Shown: positions 27,728 to 37,773 of the stretch, in pieces
How positions within the stretch are numbered: position 1 is the stretch's first letter
Layout of the letters: each line of letters opens with the position of its first letter
NCBI RefSeq assembly: GCF_030651495.1
Contig: NZ_JAUSFI010000050.1
Location: 1-64,000, forward strand
Direction: 5' to 3'
Source: Undibacterium sp.
GTDB taxonomy: Bacteria > Pseudomonadota > Gammaproteobacteria > Burkholderiales > Burkholderiaceae_D
Length of the DNA: 64,000 bases
Notes under the pieces: generated by a model
Databases searched by the model: none
Told to the model about the DNA's origin: nothing
What the model saw: the letters and a program-made list of their open reading frames with translations, nothing else
Position numbers and translations under genes: made by a program

Positions 27728-30385
27728 TCATACGCCGCTGCGTATCAGCGATGCTTTCAATACTTCACTCAAGCTCGCGGCGCTCTCGGATAAATGCGCT
27801 CTGGCTTCCGGGCTGAGCGATTTGCCCATGGCGGCGCGGATCGCCGAGTGCAATTGCACCGCCTGTTCGCGCTGTAAGCTGCGCGCATCGGCTGGTGTGT
27901 TCGGCGATGGTTTGATCAAGGTATTGGACAAGCGTTTCAGATGCTCGCGCTGTAGATTGCGCCGTGCCGCGCTGATATCGCCACCGGTGGCAAGTTCGCT
28001 CCAGATCGTCGCTTGCAGGCTGCTGTACAGCTCATGCAGGGAGAGTACTTTTTTCGGGTCGCGCACTTTTTCTGCTGAGTTGAGCAAGCGGTGCGCCACC
28101 AGATCTGACATCAGCTGATCGAGCGCAGCGGTTTGCAGGCTCAATAATCGGGTAAAAATCGAAACGTCATTGCGGTTGTTGCGCTCGAAGTGATCAACCC
28201 CGAGACGGCTGAGCAATTCTGGCGAAAACACAAAGCTCTTGGCAGTGAACAGGCTATCGGATACCAGTTTTAATGCCTGGCGCTGGCGCTCTATCGCCAC
28301 CGGGGTGAAGGTGGCGCGGCCGGTGCCGGCATGGTCGCGTAAGAATGTGGTGCCGCCGACATATTTGGCGGCGAAGGGCAGGGTACGCGCAAACTGAGCG
28401 AAACCATATTCAAAACTGCGGCGTAGCGATTCATAGCTGTCGCCGGTTTTTAATTGGCGGATTTGCATGCGATCCCATAATTCGCGCGATAACGTCAGAC
28501 GCTTCTGGAAATACGCCAGCGGATCAGAGCCCAGATCGAAGGTGTTGACATCTGGATCGGACACCATTGCCGCGACCGAATCTTCATCGGTGCCATAGGC
28601 TAATAGCGGCTCAGAAGAACGGGCGGTGATCTTTGCCAGTTCTGCATTTTCTTGTTCTTCGGCGATCGGTTTGTAGGCATATTCAATCGCCCAATAGTCG
28701 TAAGGGCCGAGCGAAGACATGACGTATTCGCCTTGTGGCTCACCTTTGCTGGAGAGGTTAAATGGGATGTAATCCATTACTGATCCGGCCATGCCGTTGG
28801 CTTTGGTGAATGCGGGATCTTGCAATTGCTTCATCGTGTAGATCGTTGAGGAGCGGAAGTTGTGACGCAGCCCCAGGGTATGGCCGATTTCATGCATGAT
28901 CACGTCTTTAACATAAGCCTGTGCCAGCGCTTCGGCTTGCGGGCTGTCCATCTCAAGTTCGCCGCGGCCTTCGAGTAAATCTACCGCAAAGCCCATTTCC
29001 AGCGCTGCTTCCTGGGCAAAATCACAATCGTTGTCATGCGTCGACGAGGCGAGTGAGGTGGCTAGCGGATGCATATCTTCCGCAAAGGTGCGTCGGATAC
29101 CGCGCGCAAAAATGTCCGAGATGCCAATGTCGGCATCCATGATTTCGCCGCTGCGCGTATCTACCTTGGATGGACCAATCGCAAAACCGACATCGGCACC
29201 GACAAACCAGCGTATCGAGGCATGCTGTGCATCCATGGTGTCGAAGCTGTCGATGTCAGTTTGCTGCTTGGCGACGATGGCATTTTTAAAACCAATTTTC
29301 TCGAATGCTCTATTCCACTCGAGTACTCCTTGCGCAATCGATAGTCGGTATTTTTCAGGGATGTTTTTATCTAGCCAGTAGACAATCGGCTGTTTCGGTT
29401 CCGACATGGCGGCGTCCGGATCGGCCTTCTCCAGACGCCAGCGATTGACAAAATGGCGTGACGTTTTAGGCTTGATATCGTCGGTAAAATCATAGCTGGT
29501 CGTGACAAAATGCCCTAGCCGGTCATCGGCCATGCGTGCCCGCATCACCTCGCTGGGGAGTGCGGCAAAGTTATAGTAGAACCCGATAAAAAAACTGCGT
29601 GGATCAGGCGTGGTTTGTGGCGGCGTTGGCAGCGGCACCGGGCTTGGTATCAAAGGGATGGCGGCGATACGCGGCACGAAGAAATGGGCGTTGACCAAAA
29701 AACCTGTCAGCGATGGATCTACATTCACTTTAGAAAAACTGGTATTGCTTCTGTCCAGTGCATACGGCATGCGATAGGCCGTCTCCAGGCGTGTTGAATA
29801 ACTCGGAATATCTGAAAATAGCAAGGCGCTGGCATCCACCAGTACGGCTTTGGATTCGGTATGCGGAAGACTGAGAACCGCGGCGCTGCCAAGTAAACTA
29901 TCCGAGAACGCCTGCGCTACGGCTTGCGCCTGCGGTGTGCCAGGGCTGGCATAGAACACGGTATTTTTGGCAATCAACTGCACGTGATTGCCAATTTTTT
30001 TAAAGACGGCTTGATAGCTGCCCCCCATCTGGCTGCCGTATAAACCACGCTCGCCGATACTGCTGGGGATATTGTAGGAAAAGAAAAAAGGCTGATCAAA
30101 TTGTTCCGGAAGAATTTCCAGCAAGATTTTTTCGTCCTTTTGGTGCAGGGTAAAAAAACCTTTCAGCTCTTTCGACTCCTTGACGATTTCTTTAAATGGC
30201 TTGAGTGGGCCGGCAACAGCGGGTGTAATAGTGACAGGAACCGGGGCAGGTGATACGCCATTTGGGGCGGTAGGGTTTACCGGTGCGCCTGTGGCCGGCG
30301 TTTCGGCATGCACCGCGCTACCAAGTGCGCATAGCAAAGTAAGATGTATTGCTTTAAATTTTAAGGTACTTTTTTCCTGCCGCAT
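27728..30385 (-). CDS. secreted zinc metalloprotease with DUF5117/DUF5118 domains
   Basis: 885 residues. A signal peptide (LTLLCALGSAVHA) precedes a Pro-rich segment, a DUF5118-like region and the long DUF5117 domain. The zinc site is VIMHEIGHTLGLRHNF (HExxHxxGLRHN), the metzincin-like form of this family, with MAGSVMDYIPFNL downstream as the Met-turn. It is likely periplasmic or secreted. Target unknown. It is transcribed alone from the minus strand; sppA and the nuclease follow upstream in the same orientation. Confidence 0.9.
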   Translation of the reverse strand: MRQEKSTLKFKAIHLTLLCALGSAVHAETPATGAPVNPTAPNGVSPAPVPVTITPAVAGPLKPFKEIVKESKELKGFFTLHQKDEKILLEILPEQFDQPFFFSYNIPSSIGERGLYGSQMGGSYQAVFKKIGNHVQLIAKNTVFYASPGTPQAQAVAQAFSDSLLGSAAVLSLPHTESKAVLVDASALLFSDIPSYSTRLETAYRMPYALDRSNTSFSKVNVDPSLTGFLVNAHFFVPRIAAIPLIPSPVPLPTPPQTTPDPRSFFIGFYYNFAALPSEVMRARMADDRLGHFVTTSYDFTDDIKPKTSRHFVNRWRLEKADPDAAMSEPKQPIVYWLDKNIPEKYRLSIAQGVLEWNRAFEKIGFKNAIVAKQQTDIDSFDTMDAQHASIRWFVGADVGFAIGPSKVDTRSGEIMDADIGISDIFARGIRRTFAEDMHPLATSLASSTHDNDCDFAQEAALEMGFAVDLLEGRGELEMDSPQAEALAQAYVKDVIMHEIGHTLGLRHNFRSSTIYTMKQLQDPAFTKANGMAGSVMDYIPFNLSSKGEPQGEYVMSSLGPYDYWAIEYAYKPIAEEQENAELAKITARSSEPLLAYGTDEDSVAAMVSDPDVNTFDLGSDPLAYFQKRLTLSRELWDRMQIRQLKTGDSYESLRRSFEYGFAQFARTLPFAAKYVGGTTFLRDHAGTGRATFTPVAIERQRQALKLVSDSLFTAKSFVFSPELLSRLGVDHFERNNRNDVSIFTRLLSLQTAALDQLMSDLVAHRLLNSAEKVRDPKKVLSLHELYSSLQATIWSELATGGDISAARRNLQREHLKRLSNTLIKPSPNTPADARSLQREQAVQLHSAIRAAMGKSLSPEARAHLSESAASLSEVLKASLIRSGV

Positions 30386-30573
30386 GCTGATGTCCCTGTT
30401 TTTATTGATTAGATCATTCTTGGTGAGATTATTTTCTTGCTTTGTTTTTATTTTAAGTCATGTTAATTCGAGCGAATGAGTTTCACATAAGTTTCAAATT
30501 TTAAAAATATATTTTTAAGAGAAACCCAGCGTATTCAAGAAAATACGTTGGTGGGCTGGTCAAAAAAAAGACA

Positions 30574-30622
30574 AAAAAACACCGCAAAGAATAGGGTTCA
30601 GCTATTCCTTGCGGTGTTTTAG
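30574..30622 (-). terminator. terminator of sppA
   Basis: AAACACCGCAAAGAATAG pairs with CTATTCCTTGCGGTGTTT around a 7-base loop. Read on the minus strand it is followed by a run of T, 33 bases after the sppA stop. Confidence 0.85.
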
Positions 30623-30653
30623 TCATGGCGCTTATCGGGCCGTGGTGCAGACC

Positions 30654-32510
30654 TTAAGGCAAACTGCACAAACAATGTGCCATCGCCATGTAGCCTTTAT
30701 TTCCTTTGTTCATATCTGCCAGCCAGCTAAGCTCGCTTGCCATCGCCGATGCTGCCGCGACTGGAATGCCAGTGGGTACCAAGGCAACTTTAAATTGATC
30801 GTTGAGCACTTGTGCCACGGAGCCGCCAAGCATATTGTAGACACGATCAAATTTGGAGAGGTCGCGTTCGATATACGTCACACGGTAATTCGCCCCTAGT
30901 TTGGCCCGGCTGGCTGCAGATTTAAGCGCATCGCCATAACTGCCGACGGTATCGATCAGGCCGCGTTCTTTTGCTTGCTGACCGGTCCAGACCCGGCCTT
31001 GCGCAACTTCATCAATCTTAGCTTGCGTGGTTTTACGTGCGACGGCGGCCTTGGTGGTGAAGTCCAGGTAGATATTGTTGATGCCAGCCTGAATCACTTC
31101 GCCAAAACGTGGGTTCAACGGGCGCAGCGGATTGAGGGCGTCGCTTAGCCAAGTGGTGGTGGTGCCGCCGGTATGTACACCGAGTTTTTCTATGACTTTA
31201 TCCGCAGTAGGGAAAATGGCGAACACACCGATCGAGCCGGTTACCGTGGCGGCATCGGCAATCACTTCATCCGATGCCATCGAAATCCAGTAGCCGCCCG
31301 ACGCGGCGACATTGCTCATTGAGATCACGACCGGCTTACCCGCCTGACGGGTGAGTTCCAGTTCCCGTCGTATCAACTCTGAGCCAAAGGCACTACCGCC
31401 AGGAGAGTCGACGCGTAAAACAATCGCTTTGATCTGATCGTCTTCACGCGCTTTGCGGATCAGATTGGAGGTCGAAAGACCGCCAATCGCGCCCGGAGGC
31501 GCCATCCCATCGCTGATTTCACCTGCAGCGATGACTACCCCGACGGCATCACCCAAAAACTGCGGTTTTTGTTTGAATAGGTAATCTTCAAAAGAAATTT
31601 GGCGGAAGGTCTTGGCATGTTCGTCCTTGGCACCGATAGCGATCATTAGCTGACGTAATTCATCCCGGGTTTTGAGGCCGTCGACCAGCTTGGTATTCAG
31701 CGCCAGTTTGGCAACGCTGCCACCCGCTGCGTTCAGTAATTGCGGCAGATCATCGATGCCGCGCATGATGGTGCCAGCCGGTAATTTACGTGCTTTTTCT
31801 ACTCCGTCAGTATAGATTTTCCACATGGCGTTGTATAAAGAACTGTCCGCCTCATTGGCTGCAGGTGATGGTTCATTGGCGATGTAGGGTTCGGCAAAAC
31901 TTTTGTAGGTACCGACCTTGAGCAGATTGACGGTGACACCGAGTTTGTCCAGTGCGTCGCGATAATAATTGCGATAACGGCCAAATCCATTCAGCATTAC
32001 GGTGCCCATCGGGTGCAGATAGACTTCATTGGCATGTGCCGCCAAAAAATACTGGCGTTGATCGTAGCTCGATCCCCAGGCAACGACTTTTTTGCCACTA
32101 GTTTTAAAGCGTTCCAGTGCGGCAGCAACTTCGCGTAACATCGGCAAACCCGCAGCGTCCAAATCATCTAGCAGCAAGACGACGCTGCTGATTTTAGGAT
32201 CTTTGGCAGCGGCATCAAGCACTTGCAAGATGTCACGCAGTTGCGTGGTTTTTTGTGTGTCGCCTTTGGCTTCCGCCATTAACGACTCGCGCACACCGCC
32301 GGAATGTTGCTCGACCAGCGCGCCCTTTAAGTTGAGTAATAAGGCAGTCTTTTCATCGAGTTTCTGACCTGGACCAGAAAAAAAAGTGATAGCGAGCACG
32401 ACCAACAGAGCGAGAAAAATCATGTTCAGCAAGAATCGCCGGCCTACGTCAAGCGCGTTCCAAATGAATCTGAAACCGCGCCCTATCAGACGAAAAGGGG
32501 AAAAAGACAT
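30654..32510 (-). CDS. sppA: signal peptide peptidase SppA (67-kDa type)
   Basis: 618 residues, the long form with two tandem ClpP-like domains. An N-terminal membrane helix (FLLNMIFLALLVVLAITFF) anchors it. The general-base Lys region LLKVGTYKSFAEPY is in the first domain and the nucleophile Ser is in SNVAASGGYWISMASDEVIA of the second, with SIGVFAIFP after it. It degrades cleaved signal peptides in the inner membrane. It ends in a dedicated terminator and follows the S1/P1 nuclease gene by 44 bases, so the two may be cotranscribed. Confidence 0.94.
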   Translation of the reverse strand: MSFSPFRLIGRGFRFIWNALDVGRRFLLNMIFLALLVVLAITFFSGPGQKLDEKTALLLNLKGALVEQHSGGVRESLMAEAKGDTQKTTQLRDILQVLDAAAKDPKISSVVLLLDDLDAAGLPMLREVAAALERFKTSGKKVVAWGSSYDQRQYFLAAHANEVYLHPMGTVMLNGFGRYRNYYRDALDKLGVTVNLLKVGTYKSFAEPYIANEPSPAANEADSSLYNAMWKIYTDGVEKARKLPAGTIMRGIDDLPQLLNAAGGSVAKLALNTKLVDGLKTRDELRQLMIAIGAKDEHAKTFRQISFEDYLFKQKPQFLGDAVGVVIAAGEISDGMAPPGAIGGLSTSNLIRKAREDDQIKAIVLRVDSPGGSAFGSELIRRELELTRQAGKPVVISMSNVAASGGYWISMASDEVIADAATVTGSIGVFAIFPTADKVIEKLGVHTGGTTTTWLSDALNPLRPLNPRFGEVIQAGINNIYLDFTTKAAVARKTTQAKIDEVAQGRVWTGQQAKERGLIDTVGSYGDALKSAASRAKLGANYRVTYIERDLSKFDRVYNMLGGSVAQVLNDQFKVALVPTGIPVAAASAMASELSWLADMNKGNKGYMAMAHCLCSLP

Positions 32511-32554
32511 GAATGTTCCTTAATTATTTTAAAGTGAATTTCTAGGGTGGGAAA

Positions 32555-33574
32555 TTATTCTGGCCAGATCGCTTGTAGCAACTGTGCCAGATGCGCGCCG
32601 GCTTTGATTAACGCTTCTTCTTTGACTGCAAGCATGGTTTTTTCATATTCTAAAGGTAAGGCAATCGACCAGCTATTGCCGCGCTGATTTGGCGTACTTT
32701 TGCTGAACTGGGTACCGGCGAACAGGATCTTGGCATTGTGAATGGCGTCGTCAGCCCATAACACTGGCCATTCATCCGGCGTCACAGAGATTGCCGGTTT
32801 CGCGATGCTTTTGGCCTTGCTGCAGAGTGCCTCATTCATGCGTCCACGCTTGAATGGTTGCGGAATATCATCCCATAACGCATGCAGATTACCATAAGGG
32901 GACTGCAAGGCATTGCCGCCAACGGTATTGCTGCCGCGCTCATATTGGCCATTGTCAGGATTGATCATTTTGCCATCCGCATTTAAAAATACCGAGCCCA
33001 CGTGCAAAGGCTGATGCAGGTCGCCGACATAGTGGGTCAGCAGTACCAATGCTTCGTACTCATCTTTGAACTGAAAAGGTTCAGGCTGCGGCTTGCCTTG
33101 TAGTACTAAAACGGCAGAGCGAATCGCATGCACGATGTCGTGATTGCTGGTGCCGACATAGCCGGTTTTGTAATGATCATGTTGTAGGGCGACATCGGCA
33201 TAATGGTACTGCTTGTGACAGCTCTCTTCATCAAACGCCGGATTGCAGTTGTTATGATTGCGGCGCACAAAGTCACTCATGGCGGCAATCCCTGAGGCCG
33301 TCTCGAAGGGGGCGCATTCAGGATATTTACCCGTCGAGGTGTAGCCAAAGTCTTTTTCTGGGCTAATGCCCTTGACACAATCACCCCAGACCGACACTTT
33401 CTCCAGACTGTTTTGGTCCAGTAACTGGTGCACTTTTTTGCCTGCTTTGCTACCGGTTAGCAGGGTGTCCGCGATCGCTCCTATGATCTGATGTCCTTCT
33501 GCGCTCCAGGCAAAACTGAGGGCAGGTGCACAGCATAAACTCATTATGAATGAAACGAGAATAGATTTTTTCAT
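32555..33574 (-). CDS. S1/P1-type nuclease, secreted
   Basis: 339 residues. After a signal peptide (LVSFIMSLCCAPALSFA) the mature protein starts WSAEGHQIIGAIAD, where the N-terminal Trp and the His are zinc ligands in this family. Further ligands are in HYADVALQHDHY and HYVGDLHQPLHVG. The enzymes bind three zinc ions and cleave single-stranded DNA or RNA; in bacteria some act as phospholipase C-like enzymes. Likely periplasmic. Next gene downstream on this strand is sppA. Confidence 0.9.
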   Translation of the reverse strand: MKKSILVSFIMSLCCAPALSFAWSAEGHQIIGAIADTLLTGSKAGKKVHQLLDQNSLEKVSVWGDCVKGISPEKDFGYTSTGKYPECAPFETASGIAAMSDFVRRNHNNCNPAFDEESCHKQYHYADVALQHDHYKTGYVGTSNHDIVHAIRSAVLVLQGKPQPEPFQFKDEYEALVLLTHYVGDLHQPLHVGSVFLNADGKMINPDNGQYERGSNTVGGNALQSPYGNLHALWDDIPQPFKRGRMNEALCSKAKSIAKPAISVTPDEWPVLWADDAIHNAKILFAGTQFSKSTPNQRGNSWSIALPLEYEKTMLAVKEEALIKAGAHLAQLLQAIWPE

Positions 33575-33709
33575 GAAACTTCCTGTGTGGATGGCGCAAC
33601 GGATATCAAGTCCAAACAGGATTCTAATCTGAAAAGAGGTTGTTTATGTGTACACGTGTACTTAGGCTTATTTTGCCGCGTATTGGGCGCGTCATTTAAC
33701 TGCTGATTG

Positions 33710-34423
33710 CTATTGAAATTCGAGTGGTGGCCACATGGTTTCTTCCAGAAAACTGATGCTGGGGTCGGTCATATGTTTGGCAAATTCGAGGTAGAAATCC
33801 ATATTTTTTTCAGACATTTGCTTTTCAATCTCCGCTAGCGATGTAATGCAGGGGACGACTTGACCATAGTAATCGGTGATCGGTCCAATCGGATGAAAAT
33901 TAAAATGATAGTTCTGTACTAAGCGCAATAGACTGGGTTCCATTGCCGCAAGCAAGTATTTTATATTGCGATGTTTGGAATACGAAAACATGACACGGAA
34001 TAATTCCATCAGCAAGTTGGAGATGCCGAAATTGGTAAAGTCTTGTCTTACTGTATTCACTTGCAACGGTGATAGTGCGTTTGACCGACGTATGTCAGCG
34101 CGCCTGCGTTTGCTAATGATAAGACGGGAGATCTCCGCGAATTCGAGCGGGGATGCATCGGTAGGCAGGTCGTTAATTTCACAATGATCGAAGATCGGGA
34201 AGTGCATCTTGGTAGATCGAACCAGTCTTACCGAGCCGATAATGGTATCTTCTGGTCCATATGCGCCTAGGTGAATAGCGGTGGCGTCATATTCATCATG
34301 TTCGAGCCCATCAGGATAATCCTTAGAGTCAAGAAACATGCGTTCATTGCAATATACTTGATATCTGAGTGCATAGAGTTTTTTTAATTCAGACTCTTTT
34401 TTGACTCGCTTAACATGAAACAT
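33710..34423 (-). CDS. FeeM-like N-acyl acyltransferase (PEP-CTERM/exosortase-associated type)
   Basis: 237 residues of the GNAT-like fold shared by N-acyl amino acid synthases and LuxI: LYALRYQVYCNERMFLDSKDYPDGLEHDEYD at the N-terminus is the diagnostic block, with GSVRLVR and LEFAEISRLIISKRRR. Such genes usually sit beside exosortase/PEP-CTERM loci, but no exosortase is in this window. The product may be a lipid-linked amino acid or a signal-like molecule. An 11-bp inverted repeat (34560-34594) lies upstream. Confidence 0.8.
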   Translation of the reverse strand: MFHVKRVKKESELKKLYALRYQVYCNERMFLDSKDYPDGLEHDEYDATAIHLGAYGPEDTIIGSVRLVRSTKMHFPIFDHCEINDLPTDASPLEFAEISRLIISKRRRADIRRSNALSPLQVNTVRQDFTNFGISNLLMELFRVMFSYSKHRNIKYLLAAMEPSLLRLVQNYHFNFHPIGPITDYYGQVVPCITSLAEIEKQMSEKNMDFYLEFAKHMTDPSISFLEETMWPPLEFQ

Positions 34424-34559
34424 CGTAATCCTTTTTACTTACGAATAAAAAATGGGCCACTTCATGTAGGGGGTAAGTAAACGCGAAAAAAGGGCGTATT
34501 TTTGCTCTTTTTCCATTCAGTGGCAGAACTTGATTGTAGAAGTTACTCCGTAATTGCTG

Positions 34560-34594
34560 AAACATCAATATTACTAACACAATTATTGATGTTT
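34560..34594. repeat. 11-bp inverted repeat in the acyltransferase/prfC intergenic region
   Basis: AAACATCAATA (34560-34570) and its exact complement (34584-34594) are 13 bases apart, between the divergent acyltransferase and prfC genes. It could be an operator or, with the following T-rich TTATTTTC, a weak terminator. Confidence 0.5.
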
Positions 34595-34686
34595 ATTTTC
34601 TGCTGCTCTACGGCCGTTAATTCGACTAAAACCTGAATAGCCGTTAGACTAGACGGCTTTTCTCAAATTTTCTTGGCCAGTCCGAA

Positions 34687-36360
34687 ATGAATGCTTCAAC
34701 CGAACACACAGATGAATCCTCAGACTTATCCGCAGAGCAACTTGCATCCAAGGCGCCTTCCAGCGAATTGATCAAGCGCGAAGTGGCGCGCCGCCGTACT
34801 TTTGGCATTATCTCTCATCCGGATGCGGGTAAAACGACCCTGACGGAAAAACTGCTGATGTTTTCCGGTGCGATCCAATTGGCGGGTACGGTCAAAGCAC
34901 GTAAGAGCGGGCGTCACGCCACTTCTGACTGGATGGAGATTGAAAAACAGCGCGGCATTTCAGTCGCCAGCTCGGTCATGCAGTTCGAATACCGCGATCA
35001 CGTAGTGAATCTGCTCGATACCCCGGGCCACCAAGATTTCTCTGAAGATACTTATCGCGTGTTGACGGCAGTCGATTCCGCCCTGATGGTGATTGATGCT
35101 GCCAAGGGGGTGGAAGAACAGACCATTAAATTGCTCAATGTCTGTCGCATGCGCAATACCCCGATTATCACTTTCGTTAACAAGATGGATCGCGAGACCC
35201 GCGATCCGCTGGAATTGCTCGACGAGCTAGAATCGGTACTCAAGATACAGTGTGCACCTGTCACCTGGCCGATCGGCATGGGCAAGACTTTTCGCGGTGT
35301 GTACCATATTCTGAAGGATGAAATCATGTTGTTTGCCGCCGGTAGCGAGCGTGCGGATCAACAGTTTGAAGTGCTCAAAGGTATCGATAATCCCCGTCTG
35401 GCCGAGTTGTTTCCGTTGGAAATCGAACAATTAAAAATGGAGGTGGAACTGGTACATGGTGCCTCACATCCGTTTGATTTAGACGCCTTGTTAGCAGGGA
35501 CACAAACACCGGTGTTTTTTGGCTCGGCGATTAATAATTTTGGCGTACGTGAAATTCTCAATGCCTTGCTCGATTGGGCGCCCGCGCCGCGCGAGCGTGA
35601 TGCCACCGTGCGTACGGTATTGCCAACCGAAGTGCCATTCTCCGGTTTTGTGTTTAAAATTCAGGCAAATATGGACCCGGCCCATCGCGATCGCATAGCG
35701 TTTTTGCGCGTGTGTTCTGGCCACTTTGAGCGTGGCATGAAGCTCAAGCATTTACGCTTGAACCGCGAGATCAAGGTGTCGTCGGTAGTGGCATTTATGG
35801 CTTCGAGTCGCGAACAGGTGGACGAGGCGTATGCCGGCGATATCATCGGCTTGCCAAATCACGGCAATATGCAAATTGGCGACAGTTTTTCCGAAGGCGA
35901 ATTCTTGCAATTTACCGGTATTCCTTACTTTGCGCCGGATTTTTTCCGCACCGCACGTATTCTTAATCCGATGAAAACCAAGCAGTTGCAAAAAGGCTTG
36001 CAGCAGTTGGGTGAGGAGGGCGCGGTACAGGTGTTTAAACCGGTCAATAGTGGCGATCTGGTATTGGGCGCGGTCGGCGTCTTGCAGTTTGAAGTGGTGG
36101 CCAGCCGTCTTAAAAATGAATACGGCGTTGATGCGGTATTTGAAGGCACTAGCATCAGCAGTGCCCGTTGGGTGACCTGCGAAGATAAAAAAATCATGGC
36201 CGATTTTGAACGTTCCAGCGCCGGCCACAATCTGGCGCATGATGCGGCCGGCAATATGGCTTACCTGGCCACTTCCGGTGTGAATTTGCGTCTGACCCAG
36301 GAGCGCTGGCCAGACGTGGTGTTCCATGCTACCCGCGAACACGCTGCAAAATTAGAATAA
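34687..36360 (+). CDS. prfC: peptide chain release factor 3
   Basis: RF3 is the GTPase that removes RF1/RF2 from ribosomes after termination. 557 residues, about 28 more than the E. coli protein because of an N-terminal extension. G1 is [16 protein letters not shown], switch [18 protein letters not shown], and the NKMD motif lies in FVNKMDRE. The C-terminal domains are complete ([20 protein letters not shown]). It starts at ATG 34687 and appears monocistronic. Confidence 0.96.
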   Translation: MNASTEHTDESSDLSAEQLASKAPSSELIKREVARRRTFGIISHPDAGKTTLTEKLLMFSGAIQLAGTVKARKSGRHATSDWMEIEKQRGISVASSVMQFEYRDHVVNLLDTPGHQDFSEDTYRVLTAVDSALMVIDAAKGVEEQTIKLLNVCRMRNTPIITFVNKMDRETRDPLELLDELESVLKIQCAPVTWPIGMGKTFRGVYHILKDEIMLFAAGSERADQQFEVLKGIDNPRLAELFPLEIEQLKMEVELVHGASHPFDLDALLAGTQTPVFFGSAINNFGVREILNALLDWAPAPRERDATVRTVLPTEVPFSGFVFKIQANMDPAHRDRIAFLRVCSGHFERGMKLKHLRLNREIKVSSVVAFMASSREQVDEAYAGDIIGLPNHGNMQIGDSFSEGEFLQFTGIPYFAPDFFRTARILNPMKTKQLQKGLQQLGEEGAVQVFKPVNSGDLVLGAVGVLQFEVVASRLKNEYGVDAVFEGTSISSARWVTCEDKKIMADFERSSAGHNLAHDAAGNMAYLATSGVNLRLTQERWPDVVFHATREHAAKLE

Positions 36361-36366
36361 GCACCA

Positions 36367-36420
36367 ACACGCAATGTCCATGCGGGGACCCAGCTTGCAT
36401 GGCAGCTGACCTGCATGGTC
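36367..36420 (+). repeat. palindromic intergenic repeat, copy R5 (degenerate)
   Basis: The left arm CACGCAATGTCCATGCGG (36368-36385) is well preserved; the core and right arm have diverged, leaving only short CTGCATGG matches. It lies directly after prfC. Confidence 0.5.
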
Positions 36421-36482
36421 GGCCTGAAACAGGCCAGATCGACAAAATTTCATCAAAGCATGATTGAAGATAGAAGCAAGAT

Positions 36483-37250
36483 TTATGGTTTGTTTTTATT
36501 TCGTGGCGCGTGAGTCAGCTCATCCGAAAATCTTGGTGCCAGCGATAGGGCAATCAAGATGATCGCCAGCGGCAAGGTGGAGATGAATCCTACATATTTA
36601 AAACCAGCCGCGCCCATTATTCCGCCGCAAAAAAAAGCACACACCAGCATTCCGTGTACGCGAAGCTTTTGGTGATTGGCTGCGACTTCTCCGTCGTTGG
36701 AGTGCGTTTGGTCGCGATTCCAGTAAATCAATTTTCCCAGTTCTATCCCAATATCCGTCACCAGCCCGGTGACGTGGGTAGTCCGTATTTCTGCATTGGA
36801 TATTTTGGTAATCAGTGCATTTTGCAATCCCATGACATAGCACAGTAAGACGGTAGTAAATGAGACCGTAATGAGCTCGTGCTTTTGTAAACTGCTTCCC
36901 ACCAATCCGAATACCAAGAGCAACACGGCTTCGAGTAACAAGACCGGTGTATAGATATACCGCATGTCATTGCGTTTGGCATAGTTCACCATCAATGCCG
37001 TGCAGGCCGAGCCCCAGGTAAAGGCGACCAGCATGAAGAGCGCCGCAAAGGCGGGAATAAATTGCCCTAATATTAAATTGTCTGCGGCGCTGGAGAGCAT
37101 TCCCGTCATGTGCGATGTATATTCACCAACAGCCAGAAAACCTCCGGCATTCAGCGCCCCTGCGATGCCGGCCAACGTCACGCCTAAATGCAAATTAGCC
37201 GCGGCCGTTCTTTTGGGCGATGTCAGCTTAGCGAGATAGTGGGCAGGCAT
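36483..37250 (-). CDS. DUF1275 (YoaK-like) membrane protein
   Basis: 255 residues with about six hydrophobic helices. Family features are LGVTLAGIAGALNAGGFLAVGEYTSHMTGMLSS near the N-terminus and GLQNALITKISNAEIRTTHVTGLVTDIG in the middle (the T-H-x-T-G repeat). The function of the family is unknown. Convergent with prfC. Confidence 0.88.
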   Translation of the reverse strand: MPAHYLAKLTSPKRTAAANLHLGVTLAGIAGALNAGGFLAVGEYTSHMTGMLSSAADNLILGQFIPAFAALFMLVAFTWGSACTALMVNYAKRNDMRYIYTPVLLLEAVLLLVFGLVGSSLQKHELITVSFTTVLLCYVMGLQNALITKISNAEIRTTHVTGLVTDIGIELGKLIYWNRDQTHSNDGEVAANHQKLRVHGMLVCAFFCGGIMGAAGFKYVGFISTLPLAIILIALSLAPRFSDELTHAPRNKNKP

Positions 37251-37610
37251 ATTTTAATTTGGTAATTTTTAGTTCATTTAAGCAATGAGTGTAACGGACT
37301 GCCTGCCTTCGGCACAAGACTAGTTACTCTCTTTTTTAATTAAATCCGCGCTTCGCCTTACATTTTTGTGTCAATTATCCTCTTACGAAAATTTTCTGTA
37401 CACCTGCATCACAGTAAGCGCAATTGTATAAAGCGAATCAGGCGGTAAGGTCGAGGGCAATGCCTGACGCGGGACGTATTTAACCCATTAAATAAGAACG
37501 AGTTGACACAGACAGACTCACTTTGATTCTTAATGGGATAAGGGCTGACTCAGGCTGGTGACAATCTCTGCGCGAAAAGCATCAAGTGTTCATTCTTATA
37601 AATTTCATTA

Positions 37611-37639
37611 TTGACAATTAATTTTTGTATTGCTACGCT
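37611..37639 (+). promoter_or_regulatory. promoter of the protease-TPR pair
   Basis: A perfect TTGACA (37611-37616), a 17-base spacer and an extended -10 TGCTACGCT lie about 135 bases before the first gene. The remaining 523-base gap 37251-37773 shows no gene. Confidence 0.55.
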
Positions 37640-37773
37640 GGTCAATATTAATTGTTAAATTAGTAATTAATTGGCGCTCCGGATATTCACCTGTTTCATG
37701 TCCTGGAAGCGGGAGTCCGTTTGTTTTTTTTTATCGTTCCTTGATTTAGCAGAGCCTAAAAAGGTGGTGGAAA

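Noticed and set aside
27645-28118. Plus-strand frame of 157 codons opposite the metalloprotease end
   Set aside because: Antisense to the metalloprotease coding region; Ser/Cys/Arg-rich composition typical of a shadow frame.
35752-36342. Minus-strand frame of 196 codons within prfC
   Set aside because: Fully inside prfC, no ribosome site and no family-like motif.
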